DNA of 64,000 nucleotides from positions 62,001-126,000 of the forward strand of contig NZ_VCGY01000006.1 of assembly GCF_016597725.1 (NCBI RefSeq). The letters run 5' to 3'. A program made the position numbers and the translations under genes. Below the pieces are notes generated by a model, which was given only the letters and a program-made list of their open reading frames with translations, searched no databases and was not told the DNA's origin. Of the stretch, positions 27,786-38,687 are shown piece after piece; within the stretch, counting starts at the first letter, position 1; each line of letters begins with the position of its first letter. Source of the DNA: Marinobacter sp. 1-4A (GTDB lineage Bacteria > Pseudomonadota > Gammaproteobacteria > Pseudomonadales > Oleiphilaceae).

Positions 27786-28577
27786 TCAGCGAATAATTCC
27801 GCGATGAGCTCCGCGCAGAGAGTCAATCAACACGCGCACTTCGGGCGTGTCGGAGTATGCTTCTTCCAGCTTTTCGACGGCCTGCTCAGTTGTCAGGCCC
27901 TGACGGTAAATGACCTTATAAGCCCGGCGCAGGGTCATTAACACCTCTTTGTCGAATCCACGACGTTTGAGGCCTTCGACGTTCATGCCGTGAGGTTCTG
28001 CAGACTGACCCGCCGCCATCACATAAGCGGGAATATCTTTTAGTACAATACTGCCGCCGGCGGCCATACTGTGCGGGCCTATATGGCAGAACTGGTGAAC
28101 CATCGTGCCACCGCCCAGAATAGCGTGGTCGCCCACCGTCACGTGGCCCGCGAGCGTTGCACAGTTTGCAAGAATTGTATCGTTGCCAATCACGCAGTCG
28201 TGGGCCACATGCACATAGGCCATAAGCAGATTATTACTGCCGATTCGGGTTTCACCCTGATCCTGAACGGTGCCACGGTGAATGGTGCAGTTTTCGCGAA
28301 TCGTGTTGTTATCGCCGATGATAAGCGTGGTTGGCTCTCCGGCGTATTTTTTGTCTTGGCACTCTTCACCAACGCTGCAAAACTGAAAGATGCGGTTATT
28401 GCGGCCAATAACCGTTGGGCCTTTCACAACCACATGGGAAAGAATCTCTGTGCCTTCGCCAATTTCAACGTTCGGGCCGATGTAGCTCCAAGGGCCAACC
28501 GTTACGTTATCCGCAAGTTTGGCTGATGGATCTACAATCGCTTGAGGATGGACACCCGACCAATCATTAGTCGCCAT
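27786..28577 (-). CDS. lpxA: UDP-N-acetylglucosamine acyltransferase
   Basis: The 263-residue left-handed beta-helix protein shows hexapeptide repeats throughout (VTVGPWSYIGPNVEIGEGTEI and so on) and the catalytic-histidine region LLMAYVHVAHDCVIGN. It transfers a 3-hydroxyacyl chain from acyl-ACP to UDP-GlcNAc, the first step of lipid A synthesis. Its ATG overlaps the fabZ TAA by one base (TAATG). Confidence 0.97.
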   Translation of the reverse strand: MATNDWSGVHPQAIVDPSAKLADNVTVGPWSYIGPNVEIGEGTEILSHVVVKGPTVIGRNNRIFQFCSVGEECQDKKYAGEPTTLIIGDNNTIRENCTIHRGTVQDQGETRIGSNNLLMAYVHVAHDCVIGNDTILANCATLAGHVTVGDHAILGGGTMVHQFCHIGPHSMAAGGSIVLKDIPAYVMAAGQSAEPHGMNVEGLKRRGFDKEVLMTLRRAYKVIYRQGLTTEQAVEKLEEAYSDTPEVRVLIDSLRGAHRGIIR

Positions 28578-29014
28578 TAAACTTCTCTCTCAGCGGTCAG
28601 TATCTCTGCCACACAAACAATCTCACCATCGACCAGTGCGCGACAATCGAATTTCCAGATACCGCGTTTCCCCGAGATAATCTCAGACTCCATAGACAGC
28701 CGATCTCCGGGTAACACAGGGCGCTTGAAGCGCGCCTTACTGGTACCAGCCAAGTATTGTACCAGCCCGTCAGAAGGTTTCCGCCCCACGGTCACAAAAC
28801 CGAGAATGCCAGAAAGCTGTGCCATGGCTTCAATAATCAGCACACCCGGCATAATCGGGTTATCGGGAAAATGGCCGGTAAAAAACGGCTCGTTAAATGA
28901 AACGTTTTTGTAACCCTTGATTGATTTGGACTTTTCAATTTCGGTAACCCGGTCCACCAATAAAAACGGATAACGGTGCGGCAGGTGTTCCATTATTTCA
29001 TCTATATACATCAT
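28577..29014 (-). CDS. fabZ: 3-hydroxyacyl-ACP dehydratase FabZ
   Basis: The 145-residue hot-dog-fold enzyme has the catalytic [13 protein letters not shown] near the N-terminus and [22 protein letters not shown] with its His and Glu. It dehydrates 3-hydroxyacyl-ACP in fatty acid synthesis and so competes with LpxA and LpxD for the same substrate pool, which explains the conserved clustering. It follows lpxD by 12 bases. Confidence 0.97.
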   Translation of the reverse strand: MMYIDEIMEHLPHRYPFLLVDRVTEIEKSKSIKGYKNVSFNEPFFTGHFPDNPIMPGVLIIEAMAQLSGILGFVTVGRKPSDGLVQYLAGTSKARFKRPVLPGDRLSMESEIISGKRGIWKFDCRALVDGEIVCVAEILTAEREV

Positions 29015-29025
29015 CGTGATCGGCC

Positions 29026-30051
29026 TCAGCCCTCTGTTTTCTTTTCCAGCTCTTTAACACGCCGTGCCAGAGCATCCAGCTGACGGAAACGCACAGCGTT
29101 TTTGCGCCATTGCCGATTCGTATCTGCACTGGTTCCGGAGGAATAGACCCCTGACTCCCGAATATCTCCGGTAACCAGTGTCATGCCGGTAAGGTGCACC
29201 TGATTTGCAATTTCCAGATGGCCAGCTACTCCGGAAGCTCCACCAAATACACAGTGGCTGCCAATCTTTGTACTGCCTGCAATGCCAACCATTGCGGCCA
29301 TGGCACAATGGTCACCAATGCGGACGTTGTGGGCGATCTGAATCAGGTTATCCAGTTTAACGCCATTACCTATAACCGTGTCGTCCAGAGCACCACGATC
29401 AATCGTTGTGTTTGCGCCAACTTCCACGTCATCACCAAGAACCACACGGCCAAGCTGGGCAATTCTGTGCCATTGGCCTTTCTCATTCGCGAAGCCAAAG
29501 CCGTCAGAACCAATCACGGCGCCACTTAAAATATGGCAGCGCCGCCCCACCACCACGTCATGGGCGAGAGTAACTCTAGACCTTATAATGGAGCCGGAAC
29601 CAATACTGGTACGCGCACCAATCACACTACCCGCACCGATAACAACCTGCTCTCCAATAACCACGCCCGCTTCAATAACGGCGTTAGGCCCTATACTAGC
29701 ACTGGTAGCCACGGTGGCGGCGGGATCAACCACAGCTGAAGGGTGAACGCCCTGCGGCGCAACGGGCGTCGGGTCAAACCAGTGACTCAGTTGAGCATAG
29801 CCTAGGTAAGGATTTTCAAGTAACAGGACGTTGGTCGGACAGTTCTCAGCGGCGGCAGGCGATAAAATGACCGCTGCCGCTTGAGTATCTGCCAAATGCT
29901 TTGCGTAGGCAGGGTTTGCCAGAAAGCTGAGCTGACCCGAGCCAGCAGCTTGAAGCGTTGCAAGGCCAGAAACCATAACGTCCGGATCGCCACGTAGCTC
30001 TGCCCCCAACGCTTTTGCAATTTCTCCAAGCCGGTAAGACTTTACTGTCAT
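29026..30051 (-). CDS. lpxD: UDP-3-O-acylglucosamine N-acyltransferase
   Basis: The 341-residue protein has the N-terminal uridine-binding domain ([19 protein letters not shown]), a long hexapeptide beta-helix (about 105-300) with catalytic-histidine region [14 protein letters not shown], and a C-terminal helix ([17 protein letters not shown]). It adds the second acyl chain in lipid A synthesis. I use the ATG at 30051 because TGGAG is six bases before it; a GTG at 30063 would overlap that ribosome site. Confidence 0.96.
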   Translation of the reverse strand: MTVKSYRLGEIAKALGAELRGDPDVMVSGLATLQAAGSGQLSFLANPAYAKHLADTQAAAVILSPAAAENCPTNVLLLENPYLGYAQLSHWFDPTPVAPQGVHPSAVVDPAATVATSASIGPNAVIEAGVVIGEQVVIGAGSVIGARTSIGSGSIIRSRVTLAHDVVVGRRCHILSGAVIGSDGFGFANEKGQWHRIAQLGRVVLGDDVEVGANTTIDRGALDDTVIGNGVKLDNLIQIAHNVRIGDHCAMAAMVGIAGSTKIGSHCVFGGASGVAGHLEIANQVHLTGMTLVTGDIRESGVYSSGTSADTNRQWRKNAVRFRQLDALARRVKELEKKTEG

Positions 30052-30099
30052 CACGCGCTCCACAACACGCTAGCGAGCCCAAAGGCTCTCCGGCAAGAA

Positions 30100-30594
30100 T
30101 TAACGGTTAAGCTTTTCCAGAAGCTGTGGTGTTAGGTTCATATCCGGCTTCACATAGACAACCGCTTCGCTCGGAAGAATCAGGTCAAGGTCGTTTTCTT
30201 CCAGCAATTCTTTAACGGCCGCATCCACTTCCGGACGGGCCTCTTCCAGAAACGCCTGCTTGCGCTGATTTACAGTCGTATCGAGACGTTGCTTGAGGAA
30301 GTTAAACTCTTTTACTTTCTCTTGAAACTCACCTGCTAGCTTGTTGCGCTCGCTATCGTTCATCATAGCGCCGTCTTTTTCCAGACGCTCTTTCAAACTA
30401 CGCGCTGCTTCTTGGGCTTCGCGCACTTTCTGCTCATCACCTGCAAAATCTTTCTGCATGTTTTCGCTGAACGACTTGGCATCATTCGACGAAAACAAGG
30501 CTTGGCGAAGATCTACAACACCAATGCGGGTATCTGCTGCGGCGGGCAAAGCCAGCGCAGTGGCGGCTACAAACATCAATAGGGTTCTGAACAT
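30100..30594 (-). CDS. skp: Periplasmic chaperone Skp/OmpH
   Basis: The 164-residue product has a signal peptide ending ALPAAADTRIGVVDL. The mature part is the long helical, highly charged Skp body (QKDFAGDEQKVREAQEAARSLKERLEKDGAMM), which forms the trimeric jellyfish tentacles. It keeps outer-membrane proteins soluble on their way to the BAM complex, whose core subunit is encoded directly upstream. Confidence 0.93.
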   Translation of the reverse strand: MFRTLLMFVAATALALPAAADTRIGVVDLRQALFSSNDAKSFSENMQKDFAGDEQKVREAQEAARSLKERLEKDGAMMNDSERNKLAGEFQEKVKEFNFLKQRLDTTVNQRKQAFLEEARPEVDAAVKELLEENDLDLILPSEAVVYVKPDMNLTPQLLEKLNR

Positions 30595-30657
30595 GTTGAG
30601 TCTCCTGTGTGTCGTTCGTTTTTATTTCTCGTCGTGCTTAATCTGAATACCGGGGAA

Positions 30658-32976
30658 TCAGAATGTCTGGCCGAGCGAGAACTGGAATACCTGAGTATCG
30701 TCTCCAGGCTTATCGTTCAGCGGTTTGGCAAGGCTGAATGCCAGCGGGCCTACTGCCGTAATCCACTGGAACCCAACACCTGCAGAAAGTCGTAGCTCCT
30801 CGGGTTCAGGTTCAAACCCGCGATCCGGATCGAACACTTGCCCTGCGTCTATAAAAAATGCTGTACGCATGGAGCGGCTATCACCGGCAAACGGCGTCGG
30901 GAAAATCAGCTCCAGAGAACCTTCCGTCAGGAGGTTACCACCAAACGGATCCGGATCCGAAAAATCGTTGGGGGCGTTGGTGGCCCGCTGCCCCAGCGAG
31001 TTGGCCCGATAGCCGCGAACCGAGCCGTAGCCCCCCGCATAAAAGTGCTCGTAAAACGGCATCAGTGAACGGTCACCGTAGCCATTGCCATATCCTACTT
31101 CCGTTCGCGTGCGCACAACCCAGCGATTGTTATCTGTAATCGGGAAGTAGAAGTCGGTTTTATGGGTGGCCTTGTAAAACGTAAGGTCACTGCCCGGCAC
31201 GGCCACGTCAACAGACAGTGAATGGCTATAGCCGTCTGTTGGCAGAACGCCTCGGTTCAACGTGCTACGGCGCCAACTACCAAAGAGGAAGAAGTTATTG
31301 AAGGAGTCGCCTTCTTCGTCGATAAAATCCGTGACTTCCTGCGAGGTGAACACGCCGCCCTTAAGCTTGGAAAGCGTATAGCCTAAACCGAAGTTCAGCC
31401 TAGTGATGTTGTCGGTCGGATAACCAAAGGTGACACGGCCGCCATACTCGTCGAGCAGGTAGGACGAAATATCCTCTTGCTCAAAATCCGTCTCTCTGGC
31501 AAATACACTGAAACCGCGACTCACTCCGTCGACAGTATAGTAAGGATCCATGTAAGAAATATTGGCACTTTTGACCGAGTCACTGGCATTTACGCCAAAG
31601 GATACCCGCTTACCCGTACCGAAAAAGTTATTTTCAGATACGTTCGCACCAAGAATAATGCCGGAATCCTGGGAGAAACCTATAGACGCCGAAAGGCTTC
31701 CTGTGGGCTGCTCTTCAATCGAGTAATTCACATCAACAAGGTCGTCAGTTCCGGGTACCGGTACCGTGTCCACATTCACGGTCTTAAAAAACCCAAGCCG
31801 CTCTAGGCGGGTTTTGGAAAACTCTATGCGGTCCGATGAGGCAATACCGCCTTCCATTTGCGTCATTTCCTGGCGCAAGACATCGTCTCGGGTGGATACG
31901 TTGCCGTCAAAATTAATTCTGCGAACATAGGCCCGCTTGCCGGGCTCAAGATAAAACGTGACGGCTGCTGTATTGTTCGGGCCGGGCTCAGGCACGGCAT
32001 TTACGTTGGCAAAGGCATAACCCTCTTTGCCCAACCGGAAGGCCAGTGTCTCTGAAATCGCCGTCATACGGGCACGGGAGAATACATCGCCCGCATCCAC
32101 CGGAATCAGCTCACGCAACTCTTCTTCATCAACAATGAGATTGCCGCGCAGCTTTATCTCTGAAATCGTGTATTGCGGCCCTTCATTCAATGCGATCGCA
32201 ATAAAGACCTGCTGCTTGTCTGGCGAGATAGACACCTGGCTGGACTCTACATTGAAGTCCAGATAACCGCGGTCGAGATAAAACGAACGCAAGGTTTCGA
32301 GATCACCGCTCAAGCGTTCCCGTGCATATTTGTCTGAATTAGTGAGGGAATTCCACCAACTGGTAGTACGCAGCTCGAACAGATCGCGTAGCTCCTCGTC
32401 ACTAAACTCCTTGTTACCGACCAAGTTGATATGCTGAATAGCAGCCACTGTGCCTTCGTTTATGTCTAGACGAATGGCCACACGGTTACGCGGCAGCACC
32501 TCGGCTGTTGCTTTGACTCGGGCGTTGTAGCGTCCTTGCCCGATGTACGATCGCAAGATCTCCAGCTCTAACCGCTCCAGTGTTGCACGGCGGAAAACCT
32601 GACCTTCCTGAAGCCCGGCGCCAGCCAAGGCGTCCATGAGCATGTCAGTCTCTATGTTCTTGTTGCCTTCAATGTCGATTGAGGTAATCGAAGGCCGTTC
32701 CCGGACGGTGAGAATCAGGATACCAGCGTCGCGGCTAGCTTCTATGTCGGTAAACAACCCTGTCCGGAACAGTGATTTAATCGCATCGGCCAGTTCGGCT
32801 TCGTCCATCTGCTCGCCAATGTTAACGGGAAAAGCAGAAAACACGGTACCCGCAGAAACACGCTGCAAGCCTTCCACTTCAATGTCTGCAACCGTAAATT
32901 CATCTGCAAATGCTGGCGTCATGCCGGTTGCGGCAACAACGAGGCCAACGGCTAAACCTAGAAGAGAACGTCTCAT
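30658..32976 (-). CDS. bamA: Outer membrane assembly factor BamA
   Basis: The 772-residue protein has a signal peptide (ATGMTPAFADEFTVADIEVEGLQ), five POTRA domains (about 24-420) and a C-terminal Omp85 barrel. The barrel ends with phenylalanine (QFSLGQTF) and includes the VRGYRANSLG motif in loop 6. It inserts beta-barrel proteins into the outer membrane. It lies between rseP and skp, the conserved order that unites envelope stress sensing, assembly and chaperone functions. Confidence 0.97.
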   Translation of the reverse strand: MRRSLLGLAVGLVVAATGMTPAFADEFTVADIEVEGLQRVSAGTVFSAFPVNIGEQMDEAELADAIKSLFRTGLFTDIEASRDAGILILTVRERPSITSIDIEGNKNIETDMLMDALAGAGLQEGQVFRRATLERLELEILRSYIGQGRYNARVKATAEVLPRNRVAIRLDINEGTVAAIQHINLVGNKEFSDEELRDLFELRTTSWWNSLTNSDKYARERLSGDLETLRSFYLDRGYLDFNVESSQVSISPDKQQVFIAIALNEGPQYTISEIKLRGNLIVDEEELRELIPVDAGDVFSRARMTAISETLAFRLGKEGYAFANVNAVPEPGPNNTAAVTFYLEPGKRAYVRRINFDGNVSTRDDVLRQEMTQMEGGIASSDRIEFSKTRLERLGFFKTVNVDTVPVPGTDDLVDVNYSIEEQPTGSLSASIGFSQDSGIILGANVSENNFFGTGKRVSFGVNASDSVKSANISYMDPYYTVDGVSRGFSVFARETDFEQEDISSYLLDEYGGRVTFGYPTDNITRLNFGLGYTLSKLKGGVFTSQEVTDFIDEEGDSFNNFFLFGSWRRSTLNRGVLPTDGYSHSLSVDVAVPGSDLTFYKATHKTDFYFPITDNNRWVVRTRTEVGYGNGYGDRSLMPFYEHFYAGGYGSVRGYRANSLGQRATNAPNDFSDPDPFGGNLLTEGSLELIFPTPFAGDSRSMRTAFFIDAGQVFDPDRGFEPEPEELRLSAGVGFQWITAVGPLAFSLAKPLNDKPGDDTQVFQFSLGQTF

Positions 32977-33020
32977 TCAATTATTTCGCCTGGTTAATGC
33001 GCGTAAGGAGCCCGCAATTC

Positions 33021-34370
33021 TCACAACCGCATCAGGTCGTTGTAAAGAGCAAACACCATTAATGTAAGAATCATTGCCATACCAATTCGTAACCCAAGCT
33101 CCTGAACAGCATCTGATACCGGTTTTTTGCGGATGGCTTCGATGGTGTAATACACAATATGACCACCATCCAGCACAGGAACGGGTAACAGGTTCAGGAT
33201 GCCCAAACTGACGCTTAGGTAAGCCAGAAAACGAACGAAATCTTCAAATCCGGAACTGACACTGGCTTCAGCTACACGGGCAATGGTAATTGGGCCGCTG
33301 AGGTTACTGGGTGAAAGCAGCCCTGTAACCATTTTTTTGATAGCGACAAGTGTGAGTCGGGTATCAGCCCAGGTTTCATCCAGCGCAATGGGGATCGCCG
33401 CCAACGGACCATAGCGGACTTCCCGCATAACATTATCTGGCCATGAGACCGGCTCCACGCCAACCCCCACAAATCCTATTATCTCGCCGTTGTCTTGCAC
33501 TTTTTCCGCTGGTGTAATCTGAACAGATCGTTCAGCTTCAGCACGCTCGATGGTAAGTTCGAGCGGTTGTTCTGGTGCGTCGCGAACAAAGTCAACCAAC
33601 TCAAACCAATTGCCCACTGGCTCGCCATTGACCGCAATTACGCGATCTCCCGCCTGAAGACCTGCAGTCTGGGCGCGACCACCGTCAGCAATCTGGCCAA
33701 GTACGGCAGGTACGTCTGGTCGCCAGGGCGTAATGCCAAACTCACCGAGTGGATTCGGTGTCTCATCGCTCAGGCTCCAGCCACCAAGCTCACCACTCAA
33801 TGTTCCGCGGGCGCCTGAACTTGACACATCCAAGGCTATCAGACCCTGCTCCCCGGCACGCTCAAGAATGCGCATATTAACATCGCGCCACGAACTCACG
33901 CGGTGACCATCAACTGCGTGGATTTCCATGCCCTCTTGCAAGCCAACATTGCTGGCGACACTGCCCACAGCTACATCGCCGACAATCGGCGCAACGTGGG
34001 TAACGCCCACAACGCTAAGCAACCAATAGGCAAAAATAGCAAACAGAAAGTTGGCTAACGGCCCTGCGGCTGCGATGGCGATCCGCTGAGACGGTGGTTT
34101 TGAGGTAAAGGCCTGATCTCTAAGCTCTTCGGGGACGGGCCCCTCTCGCTCGTCCAACATTTTAACGTAGCCACCCAACGGGATAGCGGCTATTGCAAAC
34201 TCAGTTCCGTGGCGGTCGTACCAAGAGAATAAAGGTTTGCCAAAGCCCACGGAAAAGCGCAGCACTTTTACGCCGCAGCGGCGCGCCACCCAAAAATGGC
34301 CATACTCGTGCAGGGTAACGAGTATCCCCAGAGTAAGCGCGAGTGCAAGTACGGTTTGAATAATCTGCAT
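33021..34370 (-). CDS. rseP: Site-2 protease RseP
   Basis: The 449-residue membrane metalloprotease has the zinc motif HEYGH in the first membrane segment, two PDZ domains in the periplasmic middle (about 115-300) and the C-terminal LLPVPVLDGGHIVYYTIE motif that supplies the third ligand. It cleaves the anti-sigma factor RseA in the envelope stress cascade and cleans up signal peptides. Its length is close to E. coli RseP (450). Confidence 0.96.
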   Translation of the reverse strand: MQIIQTVLALALTLGILVTLHEYGHFWVARRCGVKVLRFSVGFGKPLFSWYDRHGTEFAIAAIPLGGYVKMLDEREGPVPEELRDQAFTSKPPSQRIAIAAAGPLANFLFAIFAYWLLSVVGVTHVAPIVGDVAVGSVASNVGLQEGMEIHAVDGHRVSSWRDVNMRILERAGEQGLIALDVSSSGARGTLSGELGGWSLSDETPNPLGEFGITPWRPDVPAVLGQIADGGRAQTAGLQAGDRVIAVNGEPVGNWFELVDFVRDAPEQPLELTIERAEAERSVQITPAEKVQDNGEIIGFVGVGVEPVSWPDNVMREVRYGPLAAIPIALDETWADTRLTLVAIKKMVTGLLSPSNLSGPITIARVAEASVSSGFEDFVRFLAYLSVSLGILNLLPVPVLDGGHIVYYTIEAIRKKPVSDAVQELGLRIGMAMILTLMVFALYNDLMRL

Positions 34371-34417
34371 AACATTCCCGGTGTAAACGCCAATCTGGCG
34401 AAAATCTCTAAGTTATT

Positions 34418-35602
34418 TCAGACAGTTAACAGGCCAATCTGTTCCCGAGCCCGCTGCCGCGCTTCTGAGTTCTTCGCAAAGATGGTATCAAAACTGTCTG
34501 CTGGCACCACGGGGGTTGCAGCTAGTGTTCGCTCAATGACTACCGGAATGTCCGTAAACGCAAGATTCCCCTTGAGGAACTCACCTACCGCAACCTCATT
34601 TGCAGCGTTAAGCACTGCAGGTGCGGTTCCACCCAACTGAAAGGCCTCTGCCGCTAGGCGCAGGCAGGGGAATCGCAACAAATCCGGCCGTTCAAAATGA
34701 AACCGCCCGATTGAAAAAAGATCCAAAGGAGCAACGCCCGCATCAATACGCTCGGGCCAAGCCAAACCGTTGGCGATGGGCGTGCGCATATCAGGACTGC
34801 CGAGTTGGGCCAGCACCGAACCATCGGCATACTCTACCATGGAGTGAATAATGCTCTCTGGGTGTACGTGAACTTCGATGCGTTCGGGCGTGGTGTTAAA
34901 CAACCAACAGGCTTCAATCAGCTCAAGCCCTTTATTCATCAGAGTGGCCGAGTCGACAGAAATTTTCTGACCCATAGACCAATTTGGGTGGGCGCAGGCC
35001 TGAGCTGGCGTCACCGACATTAGATCTTCCGCACTGTGCTGTCTGAAGGGGCCTCCGGACGCCGTGAGAAGAATTCGGGTAATGCCAGCGCCTTCAGGGT
35101 CGCGTACTTTATCGGCGGGCAAGCACTGGAAGATTGCATTGTGCTCAGAATCTATAGGCAACAACTCAGCCCCGGAGGCAGATACCGCGTCCATAAAAAG
35201 CTGACCGGACATAACCAGCGCTTCTTTGTTGGCCAATAACACCCGCTTACTAGCGCGCACAGCGGCCAATGTCGGCGCAAGCCCCGCTGCGCCAACTATC
35301 GCCGCCATTACGGTACAGGCATCCGGGGCGGAAGCTGCCTCACAAAGCCCCGCTTCGCCACTCAAAACAGATATATCCGGGAGGTCTGAAAGCAATTCAG
35401 TTAATTTTTTGGCGGCTGCTGCATCGGCCATCACCGCAACTTTCGGACGAAATTCACGGCATAGCGTTGCAAGCTCGTCGGCACGGGTACTGGCGGTTAG
35501 AGCGTAAACAGAGAATCGATCAGGGTGACGGCGGATCACATCCAGAGTTGAGAGCCCGATCGAACCAGTAGCTCCCAGCACCGTAATAGAGCGGCTTACC
35601 AT
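34418..35602 (-). CDS. dxr: 1-deoxy-D-xylulose 5-phosphate reductoisomerase
   Basis: With the ATG at 35602 the enzyme has 394 residues. It has the NADPH motif [18 protein letters not shown], the [10 protein letters not shown] motif and the [15 protein letters not shown] metal-binding segment. It makes MEP, the committed step of non-mevalonate isoprenoid synthesis. An in-frame TTG at 35629 would overlap cdsA and is less likely. The product route feeds UppS, encoded two genes upstream. Confidence 0.95.
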   Translation of the reverse strand: MVSRSITVLGATGSIGLSTLDVIRRHPDRFSVYALTASTRADELATLCREFRPKVAVMADAAAAKKLTELLSDLPDISVLSGEAGLCEAASAPDACTVMAAIVGAAGLAPTLAAVRASKRVLLANKEALVMSGQLFMDAVSASGAELLPIDSEHNAIFQCLPADKVRDPEGAGITRILLTASGGPFRQHSAEDLMSVTPAQACAHPNWSMGQKISVDSATLMNKGLELIEACWLFNTTPERIEVHVHPESIIHSMVEYADGSVLAQLGSPDMRTPIANGLAWPERIDAGVAPLDLFSIGRFHFERPDLLRFPCLRLAAEAFQLGGTAPAVLNAANEVAVGEFLKGNLAFTDIPVVIERTLAATPVVPADSFDTIFAKNSEARQRAREQIGLLTV

Positions 35603-35604
35603 AT

Positions 35605-36462
35605 TCACAAAGGCCCGACCGCGAGCCAACCCAACAGTGTGATTATGAGCGCGAACACTGGAATGGCCGCCGTTAGGCTGTCGATCCGATCCATAATACC
35701 GCCATGCCCGGGCAGCAGCCCGCTGCTGTCCTTGATACCTCTGAAGCGTTTGAGCATACTTTCAAGCAGGTCGCCAAGCACCGATACCCAGCCCGTCACT
35801 AGGGTAGCGACAACCAGCAAAGTAGTTTCCGTAGCGTTTGCGGAGGCAAGCAAACTTACAACCAACGCAAAAGCACCTACCGCAATTAACCCGCCGTATA
35901 CGCCCGCCCAAGACTTTCCGGGGCTGACTCTGGGCGCGAGCTTGGCCTTGCCGAATGCTCTACCGGAGAAGTAAGCACCAATATCTGCCACCCAGACAAC
36001 GCAAAACACATACAATATCAGCAGCAAGTTGTTGTCTGTGCTGCCGAACTGAAAGCCGCCGGTTCGAAGGTGGTTTAACCCCACCCACGCGGGCACCAGA
36101 ACCAATACCCCCATGAGCGCTCGCATTGGCGCGCTGCCCCAGCGTTCGGAACCTGCGGGATAACTGCGCACCAACAAAAAGCAGACCACCCACCAGATAA
36201 GTGCCAGCCAAAGCACCGGCACGGCAGAGACGTTGAGAAGACTGTAGAGGATGAGTGCGATAACAGCGGCATAGGCAATTCGACCCGACTGCTGCTCAAA
36301 GCCAGACATATTTGCCCACTCCCAAGACCCTAACGTAATAATCGCAGCGGTAAATAGCGCAAAACCCATTGGAGGTAGAAAGAAGATGCCACCGATAGCA
36401 ATGGGCGCGAGAATAAGAGCTGTGATGATTCGGGTTTTTAGCACAATAGAGGTCGCTGTCAT
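35605..36462 (-). CDS. cdsA: Phosphatidate cytidylyltransferase
   Basis: The 285-residue polytopic protein ends with the CdsA signature ([37 protein letters not shown], about 230-268) and has seven or eight membrane spans. It makes CDP-diacylglycerol, the precursor of all phospholipids, at the inner membrane. The stop is two bases from the dxr ATG. Confidence 0.95.
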   Translation of the reverse strand: MTATSIVLKTRIITALILAPIAIGGIFFLPPMGFALFTAAIITLGSWEWANMSGFEQQSGRIAYAAVIALILYSLLNVSAVPVLWLALIWWVVCFLLVRSYPAGSERWGSAPMRALMGVLVLVPAWVGLNHLRTGGFQFGSTDNNLLLILYVFCVVWVADIGAYFSGRAFGKAKLAPRVSPGKSWAGVYGGLIAVGAFALVVSLLASANATETTLLVVATLVTGWVSVLGDLLESMLKRFRGIKDSSGLLPGHGGIMDRIDSLTAAIPVFALIITLLGWLAVGPL

Positions 36463-36465
36463 TCG

Positions 36466-37236
36466 TTATTGTTGTGCGGGCATGGCAGCAATTTGATCGT
36501 CTGTTTGACCAAAACGCCGCTGACGTCCTGCGTAGGCCTGCAGTGCTTTGCGCATTTCATCTTCTTTGAACTCAGGCCAGAACACGGGCGAAAAATACAG
36601 TTCCGTGTAGGCCAGATGCCAAAGCATAAAGTTGCTAATCCGTTGTTCGCCTGCGGTTCGGATCATTAAATCCGGCATCGGGAGATCACCAATGCTCAGG
36701 TGTTGCTGAATGAGATCGTCGGTAATATCAGAGGGTGCAACCTCGCCGCTCTTCACCATTTCCGCAACCTGCCGGGTCGCTTGGGTGATGTCCCAGTGGC
36801 CGCCATAGTTTGCAGCAATGACCAGTGTCATTCTGGTGTTGTGCTGTGTAAGGGCTTCTGCCTTGGCCATGTGTTCTTGCAAGGTTGCGTTAAACGCAGA
36901 GCGGTCACCAATGATGCGCAGGCGGATATCATTGCGGTGAAGCTTTCTAACTTCCCGCTCCAAGGCAAAAAGAAACAGCTTCATCAGAGCCGACACTTCG
37001 TCCTTGGGTCGCCGCCAGTTTTCGCTTGAGAAGGCGAACAGCGTGAGCACCTCTATACCCTCGCGGGCACAGGTCTCAACAACCGCTTTTACAGCATCAA
37101 CACCGGCTTTATGCCCCGCCACCCCTTTTAACCGGCGTTCTTTCGCCCACCGGTTATTACCATCCATGATAATGGCCACATGCCGGGGCCGGTTATCAGC
37201 CGACACCGGAATTCCTGCGGATACTGTTCCCGTCAT
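36466..37236 (-). CDS. uppS: Undecaprenyl diphosphate synthase
   Basis: The 256-residue cis-prenyltransferase has the HVAIIMDGNNRWAKERRL motif with the catalytic Asp, TLFAFSSENWRRP, and the C-terminal DLMIRTAGEQRISNFMLWHLAYTELYF. It makes the C55 carrier lipid for peptidoglycan and surface polysaccharides. GGGGA lies upstream of the ATG. It precedes cdsA by three bases. Confidence 0.96.
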   Translation of the reverse strand: MTGTVSAGIPVSADNRPRHVAIIMDGNNRWAKERRLKGVAGHKAGVDAVKAVVETCAREGIEVLTLFAFSSENWRRPKDEVSALMKLFLFALEREVRKLHRNDIRLRIIGDRSAFNATLQEHMAKAEALTQHNTRMTLVIAANYGGHWDITQATRQVAEMVKSGEVAPSDITDDLIQQHLSIGDLPMPDLMIRTAGEQRISNFMLWHLAYTELYFSPVFWPEFKEDEMRKALQAYAGRQRRFGQTDDQIAAMPAQQ

Positions 37237-37306
37237 GAAATCCCCTGTACAGCCTGCAGAAAGCCACTGCCGGCCGTATGTTTCGCTTTCAAGTGAACCG
37301 ATGCGA

Positions 37307-37864
37307 TCAAACCGCCATCAGGTCCTCTTCTTTTGCCTTGAGCATCTTCTCGACTTCGGCGATGTAGCGATCTGTCAGCTTCTGGATTTCGTCTTCACCT
37401 CTGCGCTCGTCATCTTCCGTAATATCCTTTTCCTTCAGCAATTCTTTCATCATGCTGTTGGCATCACGGCGCGCATTGCGCACAGAAACACGAGCATTCT
37501 CGGCATCCGCTTTGGCTTGCTTAACCATTTCCTTTCGGGTTTCCTGGGTCAGCATCGGCATAGGAATGCGGATAAGATCGCCACTGGTGGCCGGATTGAG
37601 CCCTAGATCGGAAGCCATAATAGCCTTCTCGATAACAGGTACCAGATTCTTTTCCCAAGGCGATACGGCCAAAGTACGATTATCTTCCACGTTTACACTG
37701 GCAACTTGCTTCAGTGGCGTCTCTTGACCGTAGTAGTTAACCATCACACTGTCCAAAATAGACGGATGGGCACGGCCGGTTCGGATTTTATTGAACGCCG
37801 AGGTCAGAGCGTCCAGGCTCTTCTTCATCTTCTTTTCGGCTTCAGTTTTTATATCGTCAATCAC
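37307..37864 (-). CDS. frr: Ribosome recycling factor
   Basis: Starting at GTG 37864 the protein has 185 residues, the E. coli length. GAGG is eight bases before this GTG, whereas an upstream in-frame TTG would add ten unrelated residues. The helical bundle shows EAEKKMKKSLDALTSAFNKIRTGRAHPSIL at the N-terminus and the hinge SPWEKNLVPVIEKAI. It splits post-termination ribosomes together with EF-G. It is 43 bases downstream of pyrH. Confidence 0.95.
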   Translation of the reverse strand: MIDDIKTEAEKKMKKSLDALTSAFNKIRTGRAHPSILDSVMVNYYGQETPLKQVASVNVEDNRTLAVSPWEKNLVPVIEKAIMASDLGLNPATSGDLIRIPMPMLTQETRKEMVKQAKADAENARVSVRNARRDANSMMKELLKEKDITEDDERRGEDEIQKLTDRYIAEVEKMLKAKEEDLMAV

Positions 37865-37906
37865 GTAATCATCCTCAATTCGTTCGACGGGCAAACACAG
37901 CGCCCA

Positions 37907-38635
37907 TTATTCAATCAGTGTACCTTCTTTCTCACCGGTCACGATGCGCGTTAGAGCGCCCGCACGGTTCATATCAAATACTCGCAGCGGCATGCCGTGA
38001 TCCCGCGCCAAACAGATTGCTGTCAGATCCATCACGCCGAGTTTCTTATCCAACACTTCATCGTACGTCAGCTTGTCATACTTTTCGGCGGTCGGGTCGA
38101 GATAAGGATCCGCAGAATAGACACCATCAACCTTTGTTGCCTTCAGTACTGCATCTGCTTCAATTTCGATACCACGTAAGCAGGCTGCCGAATCGGTGGT
38201 AAAAAACGGGTTGCCAGTACCTGCACAAAATATAACCACATCACCATCTTTCAGGTCGCGAACGGCCCGCCGACGATCATAATGCTCAACAATACCACTC
38301 ATGGGAATGGCCGACATTACCCGGGTGCGAATGTTCGAGCGCTCGAGAGCGTCGCGCATAGCCAAACCGTTCATAACGGTTGCCAACATACCCATATGAT
38401 CACCGGTTACCCTGTCCATACCCGCTTGACTGAGCGATGCGCCCCGGAACAGATTACCACCACCAATCACCAATCCCACCTGAATACCAATGCCGATCAA
38501 TGCGCCGATTTCAAGGGCCATACGGTCTAGAACTTTGGGGTCAATGCCGAAATCGTGTTCGCCCATCAGGGCTTCGCCACTGAGCTTGAGCAAAACCCGA
38601 TTGTATCTTGGCTGATTTTTAGGTGATGTCGGCAT
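37907..38635 (-). CDS. pyrH: UMP kinase
   Basis: The 242-residue amino-acid-kinase-fold enzyme has [13 protein letters not shown], the [12 protein letters not shown] nucleotide loop and [20 protein letters not shown]. It phosphorylates UMP in pyrimidine synthesis and is allosterically controlled by GTP and UTP. The position between tsf and frr is conserved. GGGGA precedes the ATG. Confidence 0.97.
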   Translation of the reverse strand: MPTSPKNQPRYNRVLLKLSGEALMGEHDFGIDPKVLDRMALEIGALIGIGIQVGLVIGGGNLFRGASLSQAGMDRVTGDHMGMLATVMNGLAMRDALERSNIRTRVMSAIPMSGIVEHYDRRRAVRDLKDGDVVIFCAGTGNPFFTTDSAACLRGIEIEADAVLKATKVDGVYSADPYLDPTAEKYDKLTYDEVLDKKLGVMDLTAICLARDHGMPLRVFDMNRAGALTRIVTGEKEGTLIE

Positions 38636-38687
38636 ACTGATCCCCTTTCATGTGTTGGCTGCTATCCGGCTTGATACGCGTTGCAGG